Of a stretch of DNA of 64,000 nt, positions 33,479 through 44,884 are shown in pieces. Origin of the DNA: Dipteris shenzhenensis. Lineage: Eukaryota > Polypodiophyta > Polypodiopsida > Gleicheniales. Made by a program: the position numbers and the translations under genes. Location: assembly GCA_047967505.1 (NCBI GenBank), contig CM106538.1; one strand, 5' to 3'. Within the stretch, counting starts at the first letter, position 1. Each line of letters starts with the position of its first letter. A model generated the notes under the pieces. It did not search any database and was not told the origin of the DNA. It saw only the letters and a list, made by a program, of their open reading frames with translations.

Positions 33479-34525
33479 CTAGAATGTCCACCACGATGAT
33501 TTCCTCTTCCTCAAGAATTCCCTCGGTGGATTGACTGCTTTGGTCATACTACTTCTTGCGGCAATCTCTTTCATAGTGTCCAAACTTGTGACAATAGTTG
33601 CATTGAATGTTTGACACATTGGTGGATGCATTCCCTCGTCCTTGGAATCTTCCTCGGTTGGAATGATTTCCTCTTGCTGATTTTGATGTTGCTGAGGATG
33701 CTGCTGATGCTGATGTTGATTCTGACTTTGATTTTGACCACTTTTCTGATATGATCTACCTCTGTTTCTGCCTTTGCCTCTGCTTCTGTCTGAAGCGGTG
33801 AATGCCTGATCATTAGAATGACCTTTACATGCTTGAATGGATTGAGTCCTGAGTTCTTCACCAAGTAGAACTGACTGAAGTTCTTCCAGTGTTGGAATTT
33901 GCCGTTGGATGGCAATACTCTGGACCAGATTCTCATATCCTTCTCCTAGTCCATTCAGGATTACTTGAACCATTTCTGCGGGATTCATAGTCTCTCCTGC
34001 TACTGCAAGTTGATTGTTGTAATCTTTGATGCGGAGTACATAAGCATGACCGGTTTCACTGCTGTTGCGGAAACTCTGGTTGATCTGGTTTCTCAAGGTG
34101 AGAATCCTGGATGTGTTCTTGGACTCGTAGAGAGCTGCGAACATATCCCATGCTTCTTTTGATGTCTTGACTGTGTTGAGCTGTGCTAGCATGACATCTT
34201 GCACATTCTGCTTAATCAGGTGATAGGCATACTTGTCTTTCTTATCCCATTCTGCTTGATCTCGGGCAATGGCAGGATCTGCTACTGATGCGAAAACTGT
34301 TTGTGTAGATGTAGATCCCGATGTAGATCCCGTTGCTGGTGCTGTGACAACAGATGGAGTAGAGCTACTGGTGGCTGGATCGGCCAATGGTCTAGGTATG
34401 GATCCATCAACATACTCCCATTTGTCCTGAAGCACAAGAATGGTCTCCATTCGGTATTTCCATGTACCGTAATTGTAGTTGTCTAACTTAGCAGATGCCT
34501 CCAGATTGAGGTTGCTAGTCGACAT
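33479..34525 (-). pseudogene. Copia gag
   Basis: The likely start is the Met at 34525 (MSTSNLNLEASAKLDNYNYG); the frame opens 25 codons earlier. It contains the gag core (YGTWKYRMETIL, SKEAWDMFAALYESKNTSRI, LNGLGEGYENLV) and a Gln/His-rich linker. The zinc knuckle CNYCHKFGHYERDC (C-X2-C-X4-H-X4-C, intact) is encoded near 33600 in a different frame from the gag core, so a frameshift lies in the Gln/His-rich linker. A stop follows the knuckle. Confidence 0.88.
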
Positions 34526-35404
34526 GGTGCAAACAATGTACTCAAAAAGTGTCCTGGAAAACTCTGTATGAATCAACTGCAAATACACTGAAGATGCCAA
34601 GTGAAATCTCTGTACCGTCGGTGAAGATAGAACTGCAGTAAATAAGATCTGACCTGTGTTACAAGGCTTGTGGCAATGATGCCGGGAATAGCCAAGAGGC
34701 TTTACAAGGCTGAAAAATGATGTGCACGATGCCGTGAGATAGCCAAATCGGCTTTACAATGGTGGCATGTGTGTGTGAAATCAAGTGCTATCTGCCCACT
34801 GAATCAATCTGCAATGCCTCTGAACTCTGAAGTCTACTCACTGAACTGATGAACGTAAGGTTTCAGGTAATGTAATGATGTGAAATCGGATGTGAGCGTA
34901 TGGACTGACTCCGAGTAGGTACTAGTCGGGAATTTCGGGCATGGCTTAGATTGGCAACTTGGGGAATTCAAAGCGTCCCCTCTATGGCGATCTAGTCTAC
35001 TCTGATCTAGATCTAAACCAACCGTCGATCGATGAAAGAGCAACAAATAATTCCTTTTCCTTTGTTCTTTTTAAGTGCTGGGTCAGATGCGTCGATGTAG
35101 AGGCAAATGTGCGTGAAGGAAGTGGTTTTGTCGGCGAGGCTCAAATGTGAGTGTAACTTGCGCCGAAATGTGCGTGTGATGTAACGAGCACGTAGAGCAC
35201 AAAAAATCGAGCGACTTTCCTTTTTGGAGCACCCTCAAATTCTTCCTGGATCAAGAGATATGACTTGATCTAGGTGGAGGGGCAAAAGGAGTGCAAATGG
35301 TGCTCAATGATGATGTGTCACTGTGAGTCACATGCAGTGATGATGTGGCACTGTGCTTAGCAAGAGGTGTGCCAGTGAAGCTCTGTGCTGAGGTGGCAGT
35401 GCTG

Positions 35405-35740
35405 AGGTGTCACTGATGACGTGGCACTGATGACGTGGCAATGATGACGTGGCACAAGTGATGTGGCAGATGACGTGGCCTGATGACGTGGTAGCTGATG
35501 TGGCAGTGATGATGTGGCAGTGATGACGTGTCATTGATGACGTGGCAGGTGACGTGGCTGATGATGTGTCACTGATGATGTGGCAGGTGACGTGGCTGAT
35601 GACGTGTCACTGATGACGTGGCAGTCGATGCTGACGTGGCAGTCGGTGCTGACGTGGCAGTCGGTGATGTGTCAGCTGACGTGGACTGCTTACGTGGCGC
35701 TGATGACGTGGCTCCGATGGTGACGTGGCAGATAAGGTCT
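35405..35740. repeat. Dense TGACGTGG array in the copia leader
   Basis: By eye, tgacgtgg occurs about 14 times and tgacgtgt twice in roughly 330 bp, often in units like ctgatgacgtggca, with degenerate tgatgtggc variants between. Two ccacgtgtc motifs follow (35751, 35817). TGACGTGG joins the TGACG and ACGTGG cores bound by plant bZIP factors. Either a simple tandem expansion or a selected enhancer could explain the array. Confidence 0.8.
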
Positions 35741-36126
35741 GCCACGTGTCAACCTGCAGACCACTTCTGGGGTGAGTGGTGACCCTGAGGATAAGGTTGG
35801 GTTGAGTGTGGGATGCCACGTGTCGCCTCGTGGGCCGCCGAAATCTTGGAGATGCCGACGGAATCTCGAAGATTCCGTCGTCGTTTTCGTTAGAGAGGCT
35901 GAGTGAGCTCCGTTGAAGAGCGCGGGCATGCGGAGGAGCCGGAGCGCGTCGCTGGCGATGGAGCTCGTCGTGGAGCTGGAGCGCGTCGCTCAGGAGGTTG
36001 GAGCTCGTTGAGGCAGCTGTTGGAGAAGCCGCCGGTTAGCTTTCTGGAGTCGGCAGCGTCCGTGGAGGATGGCAAGAAGTCGAAGCTGGGCTTTACCGTG
36101 TATCCTTCGCCACTGCTTGTGCTGCC

Positions 36127-36150
36127 ATGGTGCAGCGCCTCACCTATCGT
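36127..36150 (+). other. Possible captured start of a ribosomal protein eL34 gene
   Basis: ATG and the next seven codons spell MVQRLTYR, identical to the conserved N-terminus of eukaryotic ribosomal protein eL34. The match then ends (HL and a stop), as would happen at a captured exon edge. It lies antisense to the retroelement in a GC-rich block. Eight residues is short, so this could be chance. Confidence 0.3.
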
Positions 36151-36944
36151 CACTTGTGAATTCGGGGCTGCTCGGCCTTTGATGCAGGGTCGCTTGGAAG
36201 ACGGGAGCTGCTGTAGGTTTAGTCGACGCTTGGCGAGCGCGCCGTTTTGGCGAAGCTTTTGTCCTCAAATCTGCTGCTGCACCCGTCTGCGTAATGGCTA
36301 TGGCCTTCGCAGCTCTCCTTCGGAACCCAGTCCAGCAGCGCACGCCATGCCACCGCAGCTGCATGGAGCGCTCTCCAGCCAGCTGCTCGTCATTCGTCGG
36401 CTTTGCTGGAGTGTCATTGCAGCGTGATGGTGGCGATGAAGGCGGCTGGCTATAGTGGCTTTACGATGGCCTTGAGAGCTCTGCTGGCTTGGCGATGGCG
36501 CTTGCGAAGGAGCCTTCGCTGCTTGAAGCCTCAGGTCGTTGGAGGCTCACAAGCTGCAATCGTCCTTAGTCATGGCTGTGGACCAAGAGGCGTTATGCAG
36601 CTTGCTAGCATTTGGAGGTACTGGAGCGGCCGTTGTAGCATGAAGAAGAACTCGCTCTCTCTCTCTCCAAAAACAGATCTCGCAAGATCTCACTCATAGC
36701 AGAAATCTCTCAGCATAGTTCTCTCATGAAACTTTTCAAGAGCTCTCTCAATGAATCCTCTCACAAACTAGATCTCTCTCTCTCACTCTATGAAGGAAAT
36801 TCTTCTCAATGAGAAGGAAATTTCTCTCTTTCAATGAACGGAAATCCTTCACTCAACGGAAGTGAATAGAATGAAAGACTACCTCTCAATCTCTCAATCT
36901 CTCTCACACTCTCACAAGAAGGATGGCGCCTCAACGGAAGGCAG

Positions 36945-36962
36945 AACCAGGCTCTGATACCA
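36945..36962 (-). other. Primer-binding site of the copia element
   Basis: On minus, tggtatcagagcctggtt directly follows the 5' LTR. The first 12 bases are the classic complement to initiator tRNA-Met found in plant copia elements. Confidence 0.92.
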
Positions 36963-37219
36963 TGACAAAATATGAAGAGGGGAGAGGAGAAGAGTGGAGA
37001 TGAGGAGAGAGGGCACAGCTAGAGAGCACACCACAAATGACTAAATGTACACTAGAATTAGTTGAAAAATTAGAATATATACAAACCCTTTTAGGGTTAG
37101 GGTTAGGGGATCTAACCCTTTCCTTTATAGCACTCTATAAGGTTAGTGCTATGCACATATGATCACGTGATGGTGCTATGCACACATGATCACATGATGT
37201 TGAGCGTGAACTCTCAACA
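36963..37219 (-). repeat. 5' LTR of the copia element
   Basis: Partner of 29933-30189 with three differences. It provides the promoter for the minus-strand transcript and is followed on the right by the target-site duplication at 37220-37224. Confidence 0.93.
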
Positions 37220-37224
37220 CATTG
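37220..37224. other. Target-site duplication, right copy (CATTG)
   Basis: Matches 29928-29932. Bases 37225-37433 beyond it are AT-rich with no feature recognised. Confidence 0.9.
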
Positions 37225-37681
37225 TATGTAATGTTTTGGTCTCTAAGATACTAAGGCAGTTATGTGATCTCCTTTTGTTCAATTTGAGGTTCTAATCCTG
37301 CACTATTGTTAACTTTTATATTTGTATTTGAATGGTTATGGCCGCTACCTATAATCTTTTGTTTAAAGCTCTTAGCAATTGCTGAGTTTTTATAAATGTA
37401 AGATCCTCTGTTCAATTTTTGCTCGGTATAAGTTGATAATTTTTATATAACCTGTTATTGGACATAAATGTACATTGTAATCTCTTTTGCTTAATTTTTA
37501 CTCGATATACTGTACTTTTTTCATCATTTATATTTATTGCAACAAGGAATAAATACCAAGAAAGAAGGACTACAATTTCCTTGTTTTATGACCAAAATAG
37601 CGCTAAAATAACTCCAACGACCCCACCATTGTGGTTGCATGGAGATACATATAGAAAATACAATTAAACTTTCAAAAAGTG

Positions 37682-37825
37682 CAATTGACGATATGGCTCC
37701 CCTTTACGTGCAAGGGCCATATCGACATGCCATTTCAATCTAGTGGCATCCTAGATATTGTATAATGCACGTAGATATTGCCCTTGGCCCTAAAGGGGAC
37801 CCCTCAAGGGCCATATCATCAATTG
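37682..37825. mobile_element. Foldback/MITE-like element (copy B)
   Basis: Counterpart of 249-392 with the same inverted ends. A gypsy-LTR-like fragment follows at 37838-37917, as in copy A. Confidence 0.55.
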
Positions 37826-37997
37826 AATTTTGCTTGGTTTACGGACATGCCCTGCCACCTCAACCTTGGGTTGTTGCTACTTCATATTATATTCTACTAA
37901 TGCCACACACACATTTTCACTTCTACTTATTGTAAAGATAGTGGGAGAGAAGGAAGGAGTCTCACTTGTGGTCAGCTAACTAAGGTGGCATACTAAC

Positions 37998-38366
37998 TGA
38001 GCCATTCTATCGTGTGGTCGGTGGCCTATTTCCGACCCCTAGTCGACCGTTTTGGGTGGACTGGGTCAGTCACCAAATTGGCTCTAACCAACTACTTGTG
38101 GTGGCTATATAAGAGCAAGCCCGTGAAGCCCATTTCATCACTAGCTACAATAACCCTGATTCCTTAGCATCCCTAGCCTCCATCTTCTTCTGTTTCCTGC
38201 TTGCCATCGAAGCTTCTTTCACAAGAGCGCACAGTTGGGAAGCAGTGCCATCTATTGTATCAATTTTATAGTAATCAAACCTTTGATTCTCCATACTATC
38301 TATTTTCTCTCTTACGTATGAGATCCTATTATCTATTGAGCACAGACATTGTATTGTTTTCTTATG
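37998..38366 (+). repeat. 5' LTR of the internally deleted copia element (copy B)
   Basis: Counterpart of 565-936, with a five-base deletion in the cctatttc...cgacccc stretch. The TATA region ggctatataagagcaag is intact. The primer-binding site tggtattagagcctgg follows at 38367. Confidence 0.75.
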
Positions 38367-38436
38367 TGGTATTAGAGCCTGGACTCTAGCAAGAAGATTT
38401 GGTAGTGTGTTTCTATTTGCAAGCAGATTCTGAGAG

Positions 38437-39330
38437 ATGGCCCAGCCCGCAAGACTGCGAATCCCACCGTTCGACGAAAGTGGAAAGTTGGATGGCCCAG
38501 TAACTATCCACTCTGGAAGTTCAAGATCAAGACCATCCTAAGTGCATATGAGCTTTGGGATACTGCTACTGGGGTGGACCTGAAATTGGTCCCGAGACCA
38601 AAATCGACCAATGCAGCACAACAAATAGTACCAACTGCAGATGAGATTCTCGCGTGGACAAGAAGAAATGCAGATGCACTGTGTTCTATTGTCTACAGTG
38701 TAAGTGATTCCATCATGGCGTTAATTCAACATGTCACCATGGTGGAGGAGGCATGGACGGTCTTGAAAAATCAGTACGAGACCACCAAGCAGAAATGGAT
38801 TCGGAGTCTAGAGACTCAACTTGCGAACGAGAAACTGTCTCACTCTAAAGCCGCAGAGAAGTCCATCATCAGGGTGAAGAATCTGTGCGATCAGATGACT
38901 GCGATTGGCATCACCATCACTAGCGAGAATCTAGCATGAAGGTGCATACGGATTCTCCCACCAAAGTACGACGGTCTTGTTACGGCACTGAATATGTAGA
39001 ATAGAAATCCGCCCCTCAACTTTGAGGATTTCAATGCAATGCTTCTGGAGGAGATGCGTCAAAAGACGAGGACTGTGGAGAAGATTCGGCTTTCTACGCT
39101 GGATCAAAGAAAGATAAGGGTAAGGACTCTGGTAACCCATCTTCTTCTAATGATAAAAAGAGAAAGAAGATCAAGTGCTTCTATTGCAACAAGGCAGGGC
39201 CCAAGCAGAATGAGTGTCGAAAGAAGATTGCAGATGAGAAGAACGAAGTAAAGAAAGAGTCTAGCAACAACGCACAGGCAATACCAGTAGAGCTGTTCGT
39301 AGCAATTGAGGAGATTTGCACGGAGGCAAT
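38437..39330 (+). pseudogene. Copia gag remnant (copy B)
   Basis: Same frame breaks as copy A after MAQPARLRIPPFDESGKLDG, with three extra bases at the break. The gag core is open at 38574-38939. The zinc knuckle again has Pro for His. About a dozen codon differences from copy A show neutral decay. Confidence 0.8.
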
Positions 39331-39870
39331 TCATGTACTTGCGGATGAACCGTGGATTATTGACAGTGGTGCATCGCGCCAATGACCAGTCCGAAGGATT
39401 GGTATACCTCTCTACAGCCGGTAGGGAATGACATCCTTGTAGCAGTCGGCAATGATGCAAAATGTCTAGCAAAAGAAAAAGGTACGATTGCTCTCAAGTT
39501 AGATGGAGCTGTAAAACAGTTGTCCGATGTTCTTTATGTGCCAGATATCAAGAGGAACTTGTTGTTATTAAGACTTTCTGGGCTGAAGCATGTAACACTA
39601 CAGTTTACATTCTCAATCGTAGCTACACGAAGGCTGTGAATGAGATGACTCCACTGCAGGCCTTTTCTGCTAAGAAACCTTCAGCTGCACATTTCAAAGT
39701 TTTTGGATCTGACTATTTTGTGCATGTCCTAATGCTAACAGGACCAAATGGAAACTGAAGAGCCGGAAGTGTATTTTCTTGGGCTACAGTGAAGAGGCGA
39801 AGGGTTGTACCATCTCTATAAACCTATTACCGAGAAGGTAATTGTAAGTCGCGATGTGGTCTCTTTTTAA
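39331..39870 (+). pseudogene. Copia pol remnant: protease fused to integrase C-terminus (copy B)
   Basis: Carries the DSGA protease motif and the same direct jump to the CNTTVYILNRSYTK integrase end, so the internal deletion predates the duplication. It ends in a degraded VSRDVV segment, followed by ~415 bp of AT-rich non-coding DNA to the 3' LTR. Confidence 0.8.
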
Positions 39871-40286
39871 AGATTATGCAAACTCAGTATAAAATTGAGA
39901 TTATATTCCAAATTAGAAATGATATGCTCCATAAACAAATGAAACTATAGGACATCAAATTCAATCAATAAGTAAATGCAACAAGATGCAAAATTATCAA
40001 GTAATGCAACCAGCTAAATTTCTATTTACTTATTCGATAATAGAAAGAGAATATTAGACATTGAGTATAGAATTATAATAATGCACATATGAGTCATAAT
40101 AGAGATACATGATCTATGTATACTCTCCATCAAGAATCACAAATAAAACTATTAAGGATTGAAACTAAGATATTTTACACAATGGTCATTTTTACAGAGT
40201 AATAACTTTTTTTTCCAACTTCTTGAAAAAGTTATGATTTATTTGAGATATTCAATCATTAATCATGCATTTATAAACTAATTTTG

Positions 40287-40659
40287 TGCACCAGTTCTAT
40301 CATGTAGTCGGTGGCCTATTTCGCGACCGACTCCTAGTCGATCCTTTTGAACGGACTGGGTCGGTCACCCAATTGGCTCTAACCGACTACTTGTGGTGGC
40401 TATATAAGAGCAAGCCCGTGAAGAGCATTTCATCACTGGCTACAGCAACCCTCATTCCTTAGCATCCAGCCTCCATCTTCTACTGTTTCCTGCTCGCCAT
40501 CGAAGCTTCTTTCACAGGAGCGCATGGTTGGGAGGCAGCGCCATCTATTGTATCAGTTTTATAGTAATCAAATTTTTTATTCTCCATACTATCTATTTTC
40601 TCTCTTGCGTATGAGATCCTGTTATATGTTGAGCATAGACATTGTATTGTTTTCTTACA
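40287..40659 (+). repeat. 3' LTR of the internally deleted copia element (copy B)
   Basis: Counterpart of 2842-3217. It ends in cttaca, preserving the canonical CA terminus that copy A has lost by mutation. Confidence 0.75.
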
Positions 40660-41913
40660 GTCCATACCAGGCGAGTCTCCTCCCTATTAGCTCTCCAATC
40701 CCAAATCCAGTTACTTGCCTTCCTACAGACTAGTGGTGGATCAAGTTTACCTTCCATATAGGATGATCAAGTGGAAGATATTGAGGATGACCTTCATAAA
40801 CCATCTTCCGCATATGTTTGGAGTGTCACACATTCAAACTAGGGCCACAAATAAGACAAGCATGGTACCCTTGTGTTTTAAGTCCTACATATATGCATGG
40901 ACACATAGGTCATTAGACATGCATAGAACACACCACAATAGAATTATAAAGGTATAAATAGGCATGCAAAACCACCATATTGTACTTTCTTGACATAAGT
41001 AGGGCAAGCATGAGGTGTCCCTTCTTTATTGTTAGCCATGGCGAGATATTGTAGTTCATCAAGACTATGGGCCATGTTGACCAAACTATGGAGCATAAGG
41101 GTTCACACCATCCTTTTCTATCCTGAGATGTAAATTGTGTGGCTCCCTCGCAAAGTCCGACCACATGTTGTCTATGTGCTGCCAAGTAGCACAATCTACT
41201 GGGATCCTCAAAGTGTCATCGGTGTGTAGCATGCCATGTCATTAGTTGCACAATGGAGTTGCATCTGAAAATGTGTTGTATTCAGGGGATGATGGAAAAA
41301 TGTGTCAAGACCTTCACTAGGATCTCATCTCCCCCAGTAAGTCTTGTCTGTAGTGCTATGCTCCACACTTTGGGCAATTAACCAAATTGCCATAGTCATG
41401 ATGAAACAAAATACGATCATTAGGGCAAGCATGGATGGTTTCATAATCCATCGTCAACATCTTCTTTCCTTTGTCTCTGGAATTGGGCATGGTATTTGGG
41501 ATAGGCTACATCTTTTGGAGCAACCTATTACAATTTGCATATCCAAGAAACTTGTGAATGAGATACTAATTAATTAAAACAATTAGGAATGAGATACTAA
41601 GATCAAGGCTCCAAAGCTCATCAAGTCTGAGACACTTGCATCTGACCATCCATACTTTGCTTGCAAATTCAAGATCGAGAGGCAAGCTCATAGTTTTGAC
41701 ATCCTCGCACCATCATACAATAGTGTTGATACCAAATCTCACATCACAGTCTCATTCTCAGACATTTCACCCCCATCTCCTCCCGTGGTGCCTCTTTTTA
41801 AAAAATCCATCATGTTCACCATACCCTCGTGTGCAAGGACAAGGCAATCTCTCACGAAGCCACTCCAAACTCTCAGGAGGTGGCCCCCTATCCGATGAGC
41901 TCTCACTACTCAT
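40660..41913 (-). pseudogene. CACTA TNP2-like transposase remnant (copy B)
   Basis: Counterpart of 3218-4776 with the same TNP2 segments. A 281 bp deletion joins the N-terminal cysteine motif (RERLPCPCT) to a downstream segment at 41830. Two bases (gt) are shared at the deletion ends, suggesting microhomology-mediated loss. A 13 bp deletion near 41097 also removes part of the NPF region. Confidence 0.8.
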
Positions 41914-42840
41914 TGTCTCCACCTGCACACATCCACAACCATCCCACCTAGTCAGTTCAAACACTTAAATACCTAAATCTCCTAAATTCCCTTAAACCCA
42001 CTAATCCCCTCTCTTTCACCAAACATCTCGGGGCCTAAATCTCCCCTAAATCCCTTCAAACATCCACTCACCCCACAAAATCTCCCATCCCCCAAACCCC
42101 CCCTAAAATCCTAAACCCTAAATCCTCAGAAAACCCTTGTTTCGTCAGTATGGGTGTCATTATATATTGACGACCATACTGATGTCGATACTGACGCTCT
42201 ACTTTTATATACCCACTTTCATACCGATGCCCGTATTGATGAATTATAAGAATTAAAAACCCATGCTATTCGTCCCGTGATGCCGTTCAATTTTTCGTGC
42301 ATTCTCCTCCCTCGCTTTCACTTTCAGCTCATGATCACCTGCCTCCTCCCTCCCCCTCCCACCTCTCCATCCTCTTTTACATTGACCCTCTACACCTACA
42401 AGATTTGTTGCAGCTCTGTCTCCATCTCAAGGTAAGAATTCCTCTCTTCCCCTTCTATTTCAAGTTTGTTTGGTTTCTTTGTCTTTGTTTCTACCTCTCC
42501 TCTTGTTTCCCTTCCTCTACTTTCACTTTCCCTTCCTTTCTCTAAACTTTCTCTCCTCCTTTCCTTTCCTTTTCTTTCTCTAAAGGAAGAAACAATACAT
42601 GAAAAACAATCATGAAAGAGAAGAGTATGAAAGCTCTATCTATTGTTTTTGTGCTTTCTCCTTTCTAGGCTTCTCTTTGTCTCCTCAATCCATACCCTTT
42701 GGAATGATACTTCTCCAAACTCCTTTCATTAATTAGTTTTCTTTAAATGGTATGTTTCCTCTCTTTTATAGGGCAATGAACACAAACCACCTCTTCTTTT
42801 GAGCGGGATCATCCGGTGGCAAGACACGTCATTTCCAGGT
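41914..42840. promoter_or_regulatory. Divergent CACTA central region with predicted splice sites (copy B)
   Basis: Counterpart of 4777-5701: C-rich DNA, the cataccgatgcccgtattga type motifs near 42145-42245, then the donor caag/gtaaga (about 42432) and the acceptor ttttatag (about 42771). All splice signals seen in copy A are kept. Confidence 0.4.
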
Positions 42841-43335
42841 AAGAACGTGCTTCCTCTCTTTTCTATTTTTCTTTTCGTGAATGCATTGGCCTACAATGAT
42901 GGGCATAGGAACTTTTCTCCTCTCTTCTGCTCTCTTCTCCCCTCTCTTTTCCTCTTCCATCCTCTCTTTTCCCTTTCTCCTATTTTCACATCCTCTTTCT
43001 CCCCCCACTCTCTCTTATTTCCTCTCTTTTCCCTCCCTCTTTTCCCCCTCTCTTTTCCTCTTCCATCCTCTTTTTTCCCCTCTCTTTTCTTGTCTCTTTT
43101 CCTCTCTTATCCCCTCTCTTATTTCCTCTCTTCTCCCTCTCTTCTCTTATTTCCTCTCTTCTCCCCTCTCTTCTCTTTTTTCCCCTCTTTCTCCCCTCTT
43201 TTCCTCTTCCATCCTCCCTTTTCCTTCACTCCTCTCTTTCCCCTTTCTCTTATTTTCACATCCTGTTTCTCCCCTCTCTCTTTCTCTCTTATTTCCTCTC
43301 TTTTCCCTCCCTCTTTTCCCTTCTCTTTCTTGTAG
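42841..43335 (+). repeat. Polypyrimidine minisatellite inside a predicted intron (copy B)
   Basis: Counterpart of 5702-6185, bounded by the same ccag/gtaagaacg donor and tttcttgtag acceptor. Copy B has a dozen extra bases at the start of the tract. The open frames across it are compositional. Confidence 0.8.
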
Positions 43336-44884
43336 AGAAATTGATAAGTGACTGCTGTCTACAGTCCCACTGATTGGATGTAAGGCACTACCTCTAGATC
43401 CTGGAGCACCTCGTAGGATATGGTATTGTAATAGTAGCATCAGTAATCTTTGGTGTTGCATTTGACTTGTCAATGGATAACAACCCCACTGTATTCATCA
43501 AGCCAGTCTTGTCTGAGAGGTGAGAATTGGCTGACTTGGAAATAGCAGATGAAAAGCAATGATTAAGTCATTTTGTAGCAAAACCTATAAAGGCATCAGG
43601 TTTCCTAAAGCCCAAACAAAGTATAGTGAACCAACCTTGCTTGTGTGAAGTGATGGATGTGCCAAAGCTAGACCACAACATCGATGCTTCAAAATTGAAT
43701 GAACAAATCTCCAAAGAACCCCACACCATATGATACACCACAAACATGCCAGAAGTACTCCATCGTCTCACTACAACGATGAGCCACACAGAACGTTAGA
43801 GAAAACCTACCTATGCCTATATCACACAAACAGAATACAAACAATGCATGCACCAAAGGCGGCCATCATCCATCACAAGGCTTGCACAGACAGCCAAGGA
43901 ATGCCAACCCATGCGTGCATGACTTCACAATCCACTCCACACATCCACAATCCACTGCTGGATGCAATAAAGTTTCCTAGAATTATCTTTTTGGAATATA
44001 TTGGCTTGTGCGATGTATATAATTTTTTGAATAGAAGTGAATGTAAATGTAGCTTGTTGTACCCTGAATTCTTTTATAGATCTTGAATGAGTGCCACGAT
44101 ATGATTTGTTTCATATGCCTGTATTTGGTTCTTTTTTTTCAAACTGATTAAAAATGGAACACCCTCCTCCACGATATTCTTCCATAAACCCCAACCCGGT
44201 TCCCCATGTTGCTATCATTAAGGGACATTGGATAAAGTTTAACATCAAAGTGCATGCGCGTGGGTGGGGTCCAAACCGATTTCACATGGAGCGGCATTTT
44301 CTAAGGAAGGCATAAAACAACCTATAGGATCTCTGTAAGCTTTGGAGAGACCGCTTTGAGCGACTACTTAGCAAGCAGGACCGCAACTAATAGTCTAAGA
44401 AGAGTATAACTATATATTAGAAGAAGTGGAAGATGATGTCCCGAGTGACCCGTCTAGCATTGAGGAGGAGGAAAGCACCTTAGATAGTAATGCAAAGCAG
44501 TAGACCTCCTCCTCTCTTTTGAAATTTTTGAAGAATGTCTCTTGTGGAGATGAATTTTGTTGAATAATACTATTTTTGCACTTGTTTTTGTATATGAAAA
44601 CTCTTTTGGAGATAAAATTTGTACCTGAACACTCTTTTGGATCCAAATTTGGTATATGAATACTCTTTTGGATACATATGTTAATGTAACTTATGGAGAT
44701 ATATGATAATATACAATGAAGCATTAAGTAAATTGTCTTTTCATAGTTTTAGTAAATTGAACTTGAGTTTTAAGTAGTAAATTGTCTTTTAAGTAAAGTG
44801 TAAGTATTTATTAGTTTTTCACTTCTTACCCGCTCTTGTGTTCGTGTTTGTTTTCTTGTTTGTGTCTATGTTTGTCCAATCTCC
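43336..44884. other. Region lacking the second pyrimidine tract (copy B)
   Basis: Counterpart of 6186-6816 joined at 43958/43959 directly to the counterpart of 8051 onward, so the 1234 bp copy A block is absent. No gene was recognised. The acidic-tail frame near 44400-44500 and the triple actcttttgga repeat (44590-44690) are kept. Confidence 0.5.

Larger units (their letters stand above)
34526..36944 (-). other. Long non-coding leader of the copia element
   Basis: About 2.4 kb between the primer-binding site and gag. Read from the element's 5' end: a GA-rich part (36640-36944), a GC-rich part (35820-36640) with long but unsupported frames on both strands, an ACGT-motif array (35400-35830), then ordinary sequence to gag. 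The abrupt composition changes suggest inserted or captured DNA. Confidence 0.6.
29933..37219 (-). mobile_element. Nearly complete Ty1/copia retrotransposon with an unusually long leader
   Basis: The 7287 bp element has 257 bp LTRs, a primer-binding site, a polypurine tract, and gag-protease-integrase-reverse transcriptase-RNase H in copia order. The leader from primer-binding site to gag start is about 2.4 kb, much longer than the few hundred bases usual in plant copia elements, and makes up most of the excess length. The LTRs differ at 3 of 257 positions, so insertion was fairly recent and of similar age to the segmental duplication. Frame breaks in gag and pol make it non-autonomous now. 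Confidence 0.95.

Noticed and set aside
35903-36427. 174-codon plus frame in the copia leader
   Set aside because: GC-rich region open on both strands. Antisense to the element and no domain seen, apart from the short eL34-like octapeptide, which is in another frame.
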